Shown: positions 8,851 through 17,992 of the stretch, piece by piece
Layout of the letters: every line of letters starts with the position of its first letter
Position numbering within the stretch: position 1 is the stretch's first letter
From: Clostridium peptidivorans
GTDB taxonomy: Bacteria > Bacillota > Clostridia > Clostridiales > Clostridiaceae
Direction: 5' to 3'
DNA: 64,000 bases
NCBI RefSeq assembly: GCF_900205925.1
Contig: NZ_OAOD01000007.1
Coordinates: 62,001 to 126,000, forward strand
Program-made: the position numbers and the translations under genes
The notes under the pieces: model-generated
Seen by the model: only the letters and a program-made list of their open reading frames with translations
Told to the model about the DNA's origin: nothing
Database searches by the model: none

Positions 8851-9411
8851 ATGAAAATTACTACAAGAGATATGATTCTTGTATCATTATTTACATCTTT
8901 AACTGCTATTGGAGCATTTATAAAGATTCCTTTAGAGCCTGCACCAATTACTCTCCAATTTTTATTTACAGCACTTTCTGGTATACTGCTTGGTCCTAAG
9001 TTAGGTGCACTTTCTGAAATTGTATATGTTATATTAGGATTATTAGGACTTCCTGTATTTACAAAACCTGGTGGATTGTCTTATATTTTTGAACCTACTT
9101 TTGGTTACCTAATAGGATATATTATTGGAGCTTATATTATAGGTAAACTATCTGAATATACAACCAAGCCAAGCTTCTTTAAACTTTTAACTGCCTGTAT
9201 TTCAGGGATAATCATCATTTATATTATTGGCGTGCCTTATTTATACATTATATTAAAATATGTAACTTTAACCCCTATAACTATTACCTCTGCATTAAAG
9301 GCTGGTTTTCTAATATTTCTTCCTGGTGATTTGATTAAATGTATACTAACTGCATCTCTTGGAGTTAAGATTCTTCCTGTAATAAAAAATTATGTATTAG
9401 ATCATTCTTAA
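8851..9411 (+). CDS. bioY: Biotin transporter S component BioY
   Basis: This 186-residue protein with six membrane segments is the substrate-binding component of the ECF biotin transporter. Family motifs include APITLQFLFTALSGILLGP (about residues 31-49), GLLGLPVFTKPGG and FEPTFGYLIGY, and a C-terminal segment, FLPGDLIKCILTASLG. The ATG follows TAGGAGG. The gene stands alone without its own energizing module, so it probably uses a shared EcfAAT module elsewhere. It is preceded by a BirA operator and faces birA tail-to-tail, so uptake should be repressed when biotin is plentiful. Confidence 0.95.
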   Translation: MKITTRDMILVSLFTSLTAIGAFIKIPLEPAPITLQFLFTALSGILLGPKLGALSEIVYVILGLLGLPVFTKPGGLSYIFEPTFGYLIGYIIGAYIIGKLSEYTTKPSFFKLLTACISGIIIIYIIGVPYLYIILKYVTLTPITITSALKAGFLIFLPGDLIKCILTASLGVKILPVIKNYVLDHS

Positions 9412-9422
9412 ATATAAAAAAA

Positions 9423-9450
9423 AATCAGGGATTTACTCCCTGATTTTTAT
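9423..9450. terminator. Shared bidirectional terminator, bioY / birA
   Basis: AATCAGGGA and TCCCTGATT pair around TTTAC, with an A-run on the left and a T-run on the right. It can serve bioY on the plus strand and birA on the minus strand, and overlaps the last codons of birA. Confidence 0.88.
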
Positions 9451-10433
9451 ACATATCCATAAAGTCCTCTTATAGAAACTTCTCCTGATATTACTTCATG
9501 AATACTTCCATCTTCATATTTTACAATAAGTTTTCCATCATCACTTAAATTTATGGCCTCTGCAATAATTACATTAGATCTATTTATTATTTTTATAGTT
9601 TTTCCTATTAATATAGAGTTTTCTCTACAAATATCTATAGAAGTTTTTATATCTTCATTATTTATAAATTCGTCATATAATTCCTCTAGGTTATTTAAAA
9701 TACTTGCAACCAAAGTTTTTCTCTTAATGCCCTTACCCTCTTCAATTTTTAATGATGTTGCAATTTCCTCAATGTCCTTTGGGAAATCCTCTTTATCAAT
9801 ATTTACGTTTATACCTATTCCCATAACCACATAATTTATATTATTTATTTCCCCACTCATTTCAGTAAGTATTCCACAAACTTTTTTATTGTTTAATATA
9901 ATATCATTAGGCCATTTTATATATGCATTTATTCCCTGCTCCTTTATAGCCTTTAACACCGCTGCAGCTCCAACTTGAGTAATTTTTGTTACATTCATTG
10001 GTTCAATATCAGGTCTTAATACGATAGACATCCATATCCCCTTAAATTTTGGAGAAACCCAGTTACGTCCAAGCCTTCCCCTTCCCATAGTTTGCTCTTC
10101 ACTTATTATCACTGTTCCTTCTAAACATCCACTGCTTGCTAACTTTTTAGCTTCGTTATTAGTAGAGTCTATGGAATCAAAGTAAATTATTTGTTTACCT
10201 ATGTAGTGAGTATTTAAATAAGGACTTATTTCTTCAAAAGTAAGTAAATCTGGGGATGAAATTAACTTATATCCTTTTCTAGATACAGATTCTATATTAT
10301 ATCCAGCTTCTTTTATTGCCTTCATATATTTCCATACAGCAGCTCTTGAAATTCCCAAAACACTGCTAATATCCTCTCCAGATATAAATTCATTTTTATT
10401 TTTTTTTAGTAAACTAATTATTTCTTCTTTCAA
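9447..10433 (-). CDS. birA: Biotin-protein ligase and biotin repressor
   Basis: The 328-residue protein is a two-function BirA. Residues 1-65 form a winged helix (EDISSVLGISRAAVWKYMKAI) that binds DNA, the central domain holds the biotinyl-AMP motif EEQTMGRGRLGRNW (about residues 112-125) and KWPNDIIL (about 170), and the C-terminal domain is SH3-like. It attaches biotin to carboxylase carrier proteins and, when loaded with biotinyl-AMP, represses biotin genes. A matching operator is present in front of bioY. No operator is evident before birA itself. Confidence 0.95.
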   Translation of the reverse strand: MKEEIISLLKKNKNEFISGEDISSVLGISRAAVWKYMKAIKEAGYNIESVSRKGYKLISSPDLLTFEEISPYLNTHYIGKQIIYFDSIDSTNNEAKKLASSGCLEGTVIISEEQTMGRGRLGRNWVSPKFKGIWMSIVLRPDIEPMNVTKITQVGAAAVLKAIKEQGINAYIKWPNDIILNNKKVCGILTEMSGEINNINYVVMGIGINVNIDKEDFPKDIEEIATSLKIEEGKGIKRKTLVASILNNLEELYDEFINNEDIKTSIDICRENSILIGKTIKIINRSNVIIAEAINLSDDGKLIVKYEDGSIHEVISGEVSIRGLYGYV

Positions 10434-10595
10434 TGTGCCGTCTCCTTATCTTTTCATCATTATATCATTTTCATTTAGAAAAAAGTATATATCATCAATG
10501 CTAAGCTTTTATTTGCTATAATATTAGTTAATACTATAATATAACTTATTTCAACATATTACCAGTGTTACATAATAACAAGATGAAGGGAGATT

Positions 10596-11147
10596 GTGTC
10601 TTTGAAATTACTATTTATTTCAGATATTCATGGTTCTTTATATTATTTAAATAAAGCCTTTGAATTGTGCCAAGAAGAAAATCCAAATTACATAATCATA
10701 TTAGGAGATGAATTATATCACGGAGCAAGAAATCCACTACCAAAGGATTACAATCCTAAAGAAGTGGCTGAATTATTAAATTCTTATAAGGATAAGATTA
10801 TTGCTATTCGTGGAAATTGCGATAGTGAAGTTGATCAAATGGTTTTAGAATATCCAATGCTAAGTGATTACTCCATAATTCTTTATAATAAAAAAAGATT
10901 ATTTTTAACTCATGGTCATATTTATAATAATAATAATTTACCTAATTTAAGTAAAGGTGATGTATTAGTTTATGGTCATACCCATGTACCTCTAGCTGAA
11001 AAACATAAAAATATATTTGTGTTAAATCCTGGTTCAATAACCTTCCCAAAAGAAAATACACCTAATTCTTATGGTGTGCTTGAAAACAACGTATTTAAAA
11101 TAAAAACTTTAGATGGAGAAATTTATAAGAAAATTGAGCTTAATTAA
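10596..11147 (+). CDS. yfcE: YfcE-type metallophosphodiesterase
   Basis: This 183-residue calcineurin-like phosphoesterase shows the metal-site series SDIHG (residues 9-13), GDELYHG, RGNCD (about residue 73), THGH (about 105) and YGHTHVP (about 128). Its length and motif spacing match E. coli YfcE, a manganese-dependent phosphodiesterase whose physiological substrate is not settled. The start is GTG at 10596 behind AGGGAG; a TTG at 10602 would give a start closer to that of YfcE. It is a single gene between birA and the secreted protein. Confidence 0.9.
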   Translation: MSLKLLFISDIHGSLYYLNKAFELCQEENPNYIIILGDELYHGARNPLPKDYNPKEVAELLNSYKDKIIAIRGNCDSEVDQMVLEYPMLSDYSIILYNKKRLFLTHGHIYNNNNLPNLSKGDVLVYGHTHVPLAEKHKNIFVLNPGSITFPKENTPNSYGVLENNVFKIKTLDGEIYKKIELN

Positions 11148-11291
11148 TAATCCTTAGGTGTTATGAGAACAACACCTGGAAAAGTTTATATTTTGTTTAT
11201 AATTAGTTTATGGAAAATAGAGATATACATTTTAAAATAAAAGTATGAAGGACCTTCATGTAAAACAAACTTAAAGGAGATGTTATTAAAA

Positions 11292-12536
11292 ATGAAATTA
11301 AAGAAAAAAACAGCAATGTTTTTAAGCTTTGCTCTAGGAACTGTAATGTTTGCTTCTACAGCTATGGCTGAAGTAATGTCTAAAAGCGGATATGATCAAT
11401 TAAAGGATTCCATGAAATACACAGCCGAAAGTCTTACCTCAGATGTTTCAAGCTATACTATGGATATGTCTTTTGTGTTAAAAGATAACGGTAATGTTCT
11501 TTCATCCGAAACTTCACTTAATAAGTATGATGTTTCAAAAAAGGCTATGGAAAGCGTATCAATGAACATTGATGGTAAAGTTAAGAGAGATAATTATTAC
11601 TACAATGATAAAAATTGTTATATAAATAAAGATAGTGATCAAAATATATATTATGTAAGTGAGTATACAAGTCCTCGTGAAGGAAACACTTTTAAAAATC
11701 CTTTTAAAGAAAAAGAAGCTAGCGATGTTGAAAAAATAGCAGATGCTCTTGTAGGTAATTTAAAAGATTCTATTATTGTTACTGAAAATACAGATGGAAG
11801 CAAGGTATTATCTGGTTCTTTAAAAGAATCCCAAATACCAGCACTAATTAATGCTATAGTATCCCTTCAATCTAAAAATCAGTTTGGAAATAGAAATAAT
11901 AACGAAGACAACATGCCAAAAATCACAAAGGATATTTTTGTTAAAGAGGTATCTGGGAAAATGGTAGTAAACAAAGATGGAGTGATCCAAAGTATCCTTG
12001 GAACTGGTGTACTTTCTGGTAAAGATGATAGCGGAAAAGAGCACATAATAACTTTAGAATTATTAGGAAAAGTAACAAATATTAACTCAACTATTGTTAA
12101 GAAACCTGACCTTTCTGGCAAGACTGTAGAAAAAAATATAGAAAGAGATCATAGCAAGCTAACTAATCCAGAAAAATATATCGGACAATATAAAACTGAT
12201 ATTTTAATAGAAAAAAATAATAAGTTTGAAAAAATAGGTGAAAAAATTATAGATGTTACTAAAGCAACTGAAACTAGCATTAGTGGAAGATATCACGAAG
12301 AATATGTAAATGGTTATGAAAGCTATGCAGCTAATAAGAAAGATTTTGAGTTTAGCGCAAAATTTGAAAAAAATAATAATCTTAACGGACCTTTTACTGC
12401 TACCTCTGCTTCTGGTGATGCTATTAAAGGCGATATATCTATCAATCCATATTCAGCAGAAATATACTTTAATATAAATGAAAATACAAGAGGAAATATG
12501 ATATCTGACGGTGATTACAACCGAGTATTTAATTAA
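11292..12536 (+). CDS. Secreted protein of unknown function
   Basis: This protein of about 414 residues has a classical signal peptide: a lysine cluster, a hydrophobic stretch (AMFLSFALGTVMFAS) and a probable cleavage after STAMA. The mature part is Lys/Asp/Asn-rich, has no cysteine motif or membrane anchor, and resembles a lipid- or peptide-binding beta-rich fold in the repeated strand pattern, which is inference only. I do not recognise a family. The second ATG (11292) is chosen because AAGGAG touches the first ATG (11280). It lies directly before an ABC transporter/two-component operon but is separated by a terminator, so the link is positional. Confidence 0.75.
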   Translation: MKLKKKTAMFLSFALGTVMFASTAMAEVMSKSGYDQLKDSMKYTAESLTSDVSSYTMDMSFVLKDNGNVLSSETSLNKYDVSKKAMESVSMNIDGKVKRDNYYYNDKNCYINKDSDQNIYYVSEYTSPREGNTFKNPFKEKEASDVEKIADALVGNLKDSIIVTENTDGSKVLSGSLKESQIPALINAIVSLQSKNQFGNRNNNEDNMPKITKDIFVKEVSGKMVVNKDGVIQSILGTGVLSGKDDSGKEHIITLELLGKVTNINSTIVKKPDLSGKTVEKNIERDHSKLTNPEKYIGQYKTDILIEKNNKFEKIGEKIIDVTKATETSISGRYHEEYVNGYESYAANKKDFEFSAKFEKNNNLNGPFTATSASGDAIKGDISINPYSAEIYFNINENTRGNMISDGDYNRVFN

Positions 12537-12549
12537 TAATATTTAAAGT

Positions 12550-12583
12550 AACTTGCCGGTATTACTACCCGGCAGGTTATTTT
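12550..12583 (+). terminator. Terminator after the secreted protein gene
   Basis: AACTTGCCGG and CCGGCAGGTT form a 10-bp stem around TATTACTAC, followed by ATTTT. It separates the secreted protein gene from the ABC operon. Confidence 0.85.
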
Positions 12584-12618
12584 AAAACTTCATTATAATA
12601 AATTTTGGGGGGATTTAA

Positions 12619-13344
12619 ATGGACAAAGTTATTGAAATTCAAGGCCTTTCCAAGGTATATAAAAATGGACGAGGCATAACTGATATTAATCTTGATATAC
12701 ATAAGGGAGATATTTTTGGATTTTTAGGACCTAATGGTGCTGGTAAAACTACTGCCATGAAAATAATGGCTGGCCTCGTAAAGCCAGATAATGGTGATGT
12801 TAAAATTTTAGGCCATAGTATTTTAAATGATTTTGAAGCCGCCATGGAAAAGGTTGGCTGTATTATAGAAACCGCTGAATCCTATTCTTATTTAACAGCT
12901 TTTGAAAATTTGAAACAATTTTCAAGGTACTATAAAAACGTTGATTCTAAAAGAATTGAAGAAGTTTTAGAACTTACAGGTCTTTTAAAATACAGAAATG
13001 AAAAACCGAGAAAATTTTCTCTTGGAATGAAACAGAGGCTTGGAATTGCTGCTGCAATTTTATCAAGACCTGAGGTAGTTATTTTAGATGAGCCATTAAA
13101 CGGTCTTGATGTAGAAGGTATGATTGATATGAGAAATATTATAAAAAATCTTGCAGAAGAAGAAGAAACTACATTTTTTATCTCAAGCCACCTTATCCAT
13201 GATGTAGAACTTACCTGTACCCGTATTGGAGTTTTATATAATGGCAAAATGCTTAATGTAGATACAACCAAAAATATATTAAATAACTATGCTTCCCTTG
13301 AAAATTATTTTATTAGTGAGGTAGAACGAAATGGTAGGATTTAA
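12619..13344 (+). CDS. ABC transporter ATP-binding protein
   Basis: This 241-residue ATPase has Walker A GPNGAGKT (residues 37-44), a signature variant FSLGMKQR (about 134) and Walker B VVILDEPLNGLD (about 154), then the H-loop SSH. The LGMKQR signature is typical of the BcrA/NatA-like drug and peptide exporter group. A GGGGGG-type ribosome site precedes the ATG. It overlaps the permease gene by 14 bp and begins a four-gene plus-strand operon ending with a sensor kinase and regulator, the arrangement of self-sensing antimicrobial-peptide resistance systems. Substrate is inferred only. Confidence 0.9.
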   Translation: MDKVIEIQGLSKVYKNGRGITDINLDIHKGDIFGFLGPNGAGKTTAMKIMAGLVKPDNGDVKILGHSILNDFEAAMEKVGCIIETAESYSYLTAFENLKQFSRYYKNVDSKRIEEVLELTGLLKYRNEKPRKFSLGMKQRLGIAAAILSRPEVVILDEPLNGLDVEGMIDMRNIIKNLAEEEETTFFISSHLIHDVELTCTRIGVLYNGKMLNVDTTKNILNNYASLENYFISEVERNGRI

Positions 13345-14083
13345 AGCAGCTTTGATTAATGAACTTGAAAAGTTATACAAAAAGAAGAAAGTTTTAGTGG
13401 CAGCCATAGTGTCACTTATTTTCATTATATTTGGCCAATTTTCTATCCTCGGTCTTAGAAGTGGTTTTGGGGTACGAGGAGCTTCTGGTATAGATTTTCC
13501 TTTGCTTGTACTTTCTGTGGTTGTTAATACAATTCTTCCTTTATTTACAGCACTTATAACCATAGATAGTTTTTCTGGAGAATTTGCTCAAAACACTATG
13601 AAAATTGCACTTACAAGGCCAATTACTAGATTAAAGTTTTTCACTGCAAAACTAACTGCTGTAATAATGTTTGTACTAGTTAATCTTATGTTTGTAATGA
13701 TTTTTTCAACTATAACAGGTATGATTTTCAACTCAAGTTCCTTTACAATACAAGGAATTATTAAAATACTTATTTCTTATTTAGTAACATTAATTCCTAT
13801 GATAGTATTATCACTAGTAATTATACTTTTTACAAATATACTTAAAAGCGGAATAAGTGTATTTTTTATTTCTATTCTCATTTTTATAGTTTTTAAAGCC
13901 TTAGGAATTATTTTTTCAAGCTATTCTGCTTTGTTTTTTACAAGTATGATGGATTGGTACAAACTATGGATTATGAATGATATTTCCGTTTTAAAGATTC
14001 TTCGACAGTTTATGATGATGTTTAGTTATGCTATACTATTATTTACAGGTGCCTTCTATTTATTTGATAAAAAGGATTTTTAG
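13331..14083 (+). CDS. ABC-2 type permease
   Basis: This 250-residue integral membrane protein has six hydrophobic segments: one near residues 20-40, one at about 58-80, and four between 100 and 245. The pattern is that of ABC-2 permeases such as BcrB/NatB. The sequence SFSGEFAQNTMKIALTRPITR after the second segment (reported here by position, about residues 82-102) resembles the coupling helix region of this family. It overlaps the upstream ATPase gene by 14 bp, so translation is probably coupled and the two form one exporter. The start ATG lies inside the ATPase reading frame. Confidence 0.88.
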   Translation: MVGFKAALINELEKLYKKKKVLVAAIVSLIFIIFGQFSILGLRSGFGVRGASGIDFPLLVLSVVVNTILPLFTALITIDSFSGEFAQNTMKIALTRPITRLKFFTAKLTAVIMFVLVNLMFVMIFSTITGMIFNSSSFTIQGIIKILISYLVTLIPMIVLSLVIILFTNILKSGISVFFISILIFIVFKALGIIFSSYSALFFTSMMDWYKLWIMNDISVLKILRQFMMMFSYAILLFTGAFYLFDKKDF

Positions 14084-14112
14084 GCAAATATATATTTTAT
14101 AAGGTGAACTAA

Positions 14113-15549
14113 ATGGATATAAAGAAACGTCTACTTATTTCTAATACTATAACCGTCATAACTCCATTTATAATTGCAATTTTATCAGCTTTTATATTTA
14201 CACTTGTATCTTCAAAAGTTTGTAATAGAGATGTTACTTATGACAATTTTACAAAATTAATGGTTGCAAGATATCAACTTATTGATGCAGTAAAAGATGT
14301 TTCAAAATCTAATCCTGAAGCCATTGAAGACAGTAAATTTCAAAAATATTTGTATGATAAACTTTCAAATATTAAAGGAGAAATTATAATAACTAAAAAT
14401 AACAATATCATATTTTCATCAAAAAACATGACTAAAATTGATATAGAAAAATCTTTAGAAGTAATAAGAAATAAATCTTTAAAAAATACGGTGCAAATTA
14501 GCGATGGTTCTTATATGGTTGACGGAGCTTCACTTGTATTTAAAGATAAGTCCATCGGAAATGTAATATTACTTTCACCAATTGAAAAAAATACAGAGGT
14601 TTTTAAAGAATTTATTATTACTCTTATAAGCGCATTTTTTATATCATTTATAGGAATTAACATATTTATGTCCTACCTTTTTTCAAAGCGAATATCAACT
14701 CCTATTTCACTGCTTAAAAAGGCTACAGCTGAAATTAGTAGAGGTGATTTAAATTTTGAAATTATAGAAAGTGGTGACAGAGAAATTAAAGAGTTATGCG
14801 CCGATTTTGAAGCCATGAGATTACAGCTAAAGGATTCTATTCGCATGAAAATGAAATATGATGATAACAGAAAAATGCTAGTTTCTAGTATATCTCATGA
14901 CTTAAAAACTCCTATCACTTCCATAAAAGGATACGTAGAGGGGATTTTAGATGGTGTGGCAAATACTCCTGAGAAGCTGGAACGTTATTTGAAAACTATT
15001 TATTCAAAGTCTGAACAAATCGATGTTATGATTGATGATTTGCTTTTATGTTCAAAATTAGATTTGAATCAAATTCCCTTTAATTATGAAAAAACAGATA
15101 TTGTTGAATACTTTAATTATTGCATTTTAGAAAGCGTACCAGAGCTGGAAAAATATAATATACATATTGATTTTCAAAATAATCTAAAGGATTTCCGTTA
15201 TGTTATGCTTGATAGGTCAAGAATGAAGAGAGTTATAGTTAATATTATTGATAACTCTCGTAAGTATATGAATAAAGAGCACGGGCTAATAACAATAATG
15301 CTTAGGGAAACCAATTCTAGTATTATTATTGAAATAAAAGACAATGGCTCTGGTATTGATAAAAATGATGTGAGCAAAATATTTGATAGGTTTTATAGAT
15401 CAGATTTAGCAAGAAGCGATGCAAAAGGCAGCGGACTAGGACTTGCCATCGCAAAACAAATTGTAGAGGGTCATAAAGGTAAAATATGGGCAATAAGCCA
15501 TGAAGATGAAGGTACCAGTATAATAATATCCCTGGCAAAAACTATTTAA
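14113..15549 (+). CDS. Sensor histidine kinase
   Basis: The 478-residue kinase has a membrane segment at about residues 11-32, an extracytoplasmic sensor of about 140 residues, a second membrane segment at about 163-188, a HAMP linker, then a H-box SSISHDLKTPITSIKGY (about 258-274) and a HATPase domain with N-box NIIDNSRKYM, DNGSGI, FDRFYRSD and GSGLGLAIAKQIVEGH. It should autophosphorylate on the H-box histidine and pass the phosphate to the regulator encoded 15 bp downstream. The large outside loop suggests direct ligand sensing. Confidence 0.93.
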   Translation: MDIKKRLLISNTITVITPFIIAILSAFIFTLVSSKVCNRDVTYDNFTKLMVARYQLIDAVKDVSKSNPEAIEDSKFQKYLYDKLSNIKGEIIITKNNNIIFSSKNMTKIDIEKSLEVIRNKSLKNTVQISDGSYMVDGASLVFKDKSIGNVILLSPIEKNTEVFKEFIITLISAFFISFIGINIFMSYLFSKRISTPISLLKKATAEISRGDLNFEIIESGDREIKELCADFEAMRLQLKDSIRMKMKYDDNRKMLVSSISHDLKTPITSIKGYVEGILDGVANTPEKLERYLKTIYSKSEQIDVMIDDLLLCSKLDLNQIPFNYEKTDIVEYFNYCILESVPELEKYNIHIDFQNNLKDFRYVMLDRSRMKRVIVNIIDNSRKYMNKEHGLITIMLRETNSSIIIEIKDNGSGIDKNDVSKIFDRFYRSDLARSDAKGSGLGLAIAKQIVEGHKGKIWAISHEDEGTSIIISLAKTI

Positions 15550-15564
15550 AATGGAGATGGCATT

Positions 15565-16260
15565 ATGAAAAAAATTTTAATCGTTGAAGATGATTTAAGT
15601 ATTGCAGAACTTCAAAAGGATTATTTAGAGCTTAATAACTTTGAAGTTACTATATGTACAGATGGTGTACAAGGTTTAAATACTCTAAAAGAAAATACTT
15701 TTGATTTATTAATACTTGATGTTATGATTCCCAAAATTGATGGCTTAAGTATTTTACGCAGTATTCAAGATTCGAAAGATATTCCTGTTTTGCTTGTTTC
15801 TGCAAAAAAAGAAGAAATTGATAAAATTAAAGGATTAAGCCTTGGAGCAGATGATTATATTACAAAACCATTTAGTCCAGGTGAATTAGTTGCTAGAGTT
15901 AAATCTCATATTCAAAATTATGAGAGGATAAGAAGTAAGTTCTCTTCGAAAGTTAAAAATGACATTATAACAATAAGAGGTTTAGAAATAATTAAGAGCT
16001 CACGACAGACATTTATAAATGGTAATGAAATAAATTTAGCTCAAAAAGAATTTGATTTACTCATTTATTTGGCTGAAAATCCAAACAGAGTATTTAGTAG
16101 AGAAGAATTATTTGAACGAATTTGGGGATTCGATGCTCTTGGGGATACTGCTACCGTTACTGTTCATATTAGAAGAATAAGAGAAAAAATAGAGTCCTCT
16201 CCTTCCAATCCTCAATATGTTGAAACTGTTTGGGGAGCCGGATACAAGCTTAGGGTTTAA
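15565..16260 (+). CDS. OmpR/PhoB-family response regulator
   Basis: A 231-residue regulator: the receiver domain has acidic residues at EDD (8-10), the phospho-acceptor Asp in LLILDVMIPKIDG (about residue 52) and a lysine in ITKPFSPGELVARV. The C-terminal winged helix contains LAQKEFDLLIYLAENPNRVFS and TVTVHIRRIREKIE-type helices. It is paired with the kinase upstream and closes the ABC/two-component operon. No separate terminator follows: repeat copy C begins 14 bp after the stop codon. Confidence 0.94.
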   Translation: MKKILIVEDDLSIAELQKDYLELNNFEVTICTDGVQGLNTLKENTFDLLILDVMIPKIDGLSILRSIQDSKDIPVLLVSAKKEEIDKIKGLSLGADDYITKPFSPGELVARVKSHIQNYERIRSKFSSKVKNDIITIRGLEIIKSSRQTFINGNEINLAQKEFDLLIYLAENPNRVFSREELFERIWGFDALGDTATVTVHIRRIREKIESSPSNPQYVETVWGAGYKLRV

Positions 16261-16274
16261 TTTAGAAATAGTAC

Positions 16275-16530
16275 GACATTTTTAATGTTGAGCTGGTCGC
16301 ATAGAATTTTCATCTAGGAAGGCGTTCATTTCGCTAACAACGGCTAATATTTATAAATTCAAAATAACTAAGCCTCCTAAACTCGCTGTCGCTCAGACAG
16401 TAGGAGGCTCTATACGCTATTTAAAATTTATAAATGAAGCCGTTTTAAAGCTTATTCAATGCCTTCTACGATGAAAATTTTATGCTTTTCTCAACATTAA
16501 AAATATCTTCATTTTAAGAATTAATACATA
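16275..16530 (+). repeat. Copy C of the long palindromic 3'-end repeat family
   Basis: Same sequence type as copy B. GACATTTTTAATGTTGAG at the left pairs with CTCAACATTAAAAATATC ending at 16507. GCCTCCTA and TAGGAGGC close the stem around AACTCGCTGTCGCTCAGACAG, the shared tip. The left loop GTTCATTTCGCTAAC and right loop GCTTATTCAATGC match the other copies in kind. A 3' extension shared with copy B continues to about 16530. It starts 14 bp after the response regulator stop and points with that gene. Confidence 0.9.
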
Positions 16531-16750
16531 AAAATCTTTTATGGCGACAGCCTAGAAAGTTACAAGAACGTATAACAATAAATTAAATGAATATAAAACC
16601 TTAATTTATACGTTAAAGATTGGATAGTATGATGAAATGTTTTTAATAGAAAATTGTGCAATTAATACGTTACAATCTACCGATTTTTGTGATTATAGGC
16701 CCTTTGATAAGTGTTAATTTAAAGAGCTTTCGCCAGTGCTAAATTCCTTC
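16531..16750. other. Gene-free spacer between repeat copies C and D
   Basis: About 220 bp with no convincing gene. An open stretch on the plus strand (about 16649-16741) would encode a hydrophobic 30-residue run ending LKSFRQC, but it has no start or ribosome site. It may be debris of a membrane-protein gene or chance. Confidence 0.4.
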
Positions 16751-17008
16751 CTTCAGTCAGTGAACTTGAGTGATATTTTTGATGTTGAATATATATTATG
16801 AGATTTGCATTGTAGAAAGCATTGAACAAGCAAATAGAAGCTCTTTATTTCTGACTTTAAAACACCGTAAAGAATTTTCTACTGTCTGAGAGACAGCGAG
16901 TTTAGAAAATTCAGGTGGTTTAAAGTCAGAAATATTAGAGCTTCTTTGCGTAGTGAACTGCTTTCCTAGATGCAAATCTCATACGGTGGATTCAACATTA
17001 AAAATATC
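16751..17008 (-). repeat. Copy D of the long palindromic 3'-end repeat family
   Basis: Core 16772-17008; the 3' extension shared with copy A lies at 16751-16771. It is of the same sequence type as copy A but inverted, with the tip CTGTC-TGAGA-GACAG (one change in the loop). The outer end directly touches the stop codon of the minus-strand DUF368 gene, sharing one base with it. It is tail-to-tail with copy C and oriented with the DUF368 gene. Confidence 0.9.
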
Positions 17009-17811
17009 TACACGTCTCTTTCACTTATATATCGAATTACTATAAATCCTATTACAAAAGCTATTAAAGACGTTACAATACCAATTCCTTTAGGGATACC
17101 TGGAAATACAGGTATAATAGATCCTATAACAAATCCTAAAATTAACAAATAGGTTTTGCTTGGGTACTTTTTAAGTAAATTTTCTATAGCTCTAGTAGTT
17201 GCTAAAACGCCTATAACAACCCCTATTCCTAATGGTATTAAAAAAGGCACATTTCTATTATTTACAGCATTTAGCGTAACATCATATAAATTTAATGTAA
17301 GTAACATAAAAGAGGCACTTATTCCAGGTAAAATCAAGGCTATTGAAACCACCACACCTGCTATTAAAAGAAATACTATGCTTAAAACTCCCTGTGATGT
17401 TGCCAATGTAGTAGTTGTAGCGGGATCTGAACCCATTAAAAGAACTATTACAAACCCAATCAGTAAGAATAATAAATCTCCTTTATTTTTTTTGCCCGAA
17501 GTTGATTTTTTATATAATACTGGTATTCCACCACAAATAACTCCTATAAATAAAAACCTCATTACAAATGGCTGACTCTCTAAAGCTGATTCTAATATTT
17601 TACTAAATAAAACAAGAGCTGTAAGTCCGCCTAATCCAATTTGTAGTAATAGCATAGTATGTGCTTTTATGTCTTCAAAAAAATGACTAATTGAATGAAT
17701 CAAATCATCATAAATTCCAAGTATTATTGCCATAGTTCCGCCGCTGACTCCAGGAACCAATGTAGCTATACCAATAACTATCCCCTTTAAAAAATTTTTA
17801 ATAAATTTCAT
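17008..17811 (-). CDS. DUF368 membrane protein, PopT-type undecaprenyl-phosphate transporter
   Basis: This protein of about 267 residues has eight or so membrane segments and the family signature PGVSGGTMAIILGIYD near residues 20-35, with a second related motif, LPGISASFMLL, in the middle, as expected for a duplicated half-structure. Proteins of this family (PopT) have been shown to move undecaprenyl phosphate back across the membrane for reuse in cell-wall synthesis; applying that to this protein is by homology. Start at the ATG at 17811 is preferred because GGAGG lies 5 nt upstream; the in-frame GTG at 17823 overlaps that site. Confidence 0.88.
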   Translation of the reverse strand: MKFIKNFLKGIVIGIATLVPGVSGGTMAIILGIYDDLIHSISHFFEDIKAHTMLLLQIGLGGLTALVLFSKILESALESQPFVMRFLFIGVICGGIPVLYKKSTSGKKNKGDLLFLLIGFVIVLLMGSDPATTTTLATSQGVLSIVFLLIAGVVVSIALILPGISASFMLLTLNLYDVTLNAVNNRNVPFLIPLGIGVVIGVLATTRAIENLLKKYPSKTYLLILGFVIGSIIPVFPGIPKGIGIVTSLIAFVIGFIVIRYISERDV

Positions 17812-17918
17812 CTCATCCTCCACTAAATTAACATATAAACTATTTTTTTAACTATTATACCATACATTCAAATGTTTTAAGTTATAATTTAACATTTTGC
17901 TCATACTTAAGAAAAATA

Positions 17919-17962
17919 AAAAATCACCTACAAATTCTCAAAAGAATTTACAGGTGATTTTA
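17919..17962 (-). terminator. Terminator after the CZB chemoreceptor gene
   Basis: AAATCACCTACAAATTC and GAATTTACAGGTGATTT form a stem with two mismatches and a T-run on the minus strand. It lies downstream of the chemoreceptor stop codon at 17993. Confidence 0.8.
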
Positions 17963-17992
17963 CTTTATTATCTTAAAATATCACACTTCTCT

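Noticed and set aside
11157-11178. Hairpin after yfcE as a terminator
   Set aside because: AGGTGTT/AACACCT pairs well but no T-run follows, so I do not list it as a terminator.
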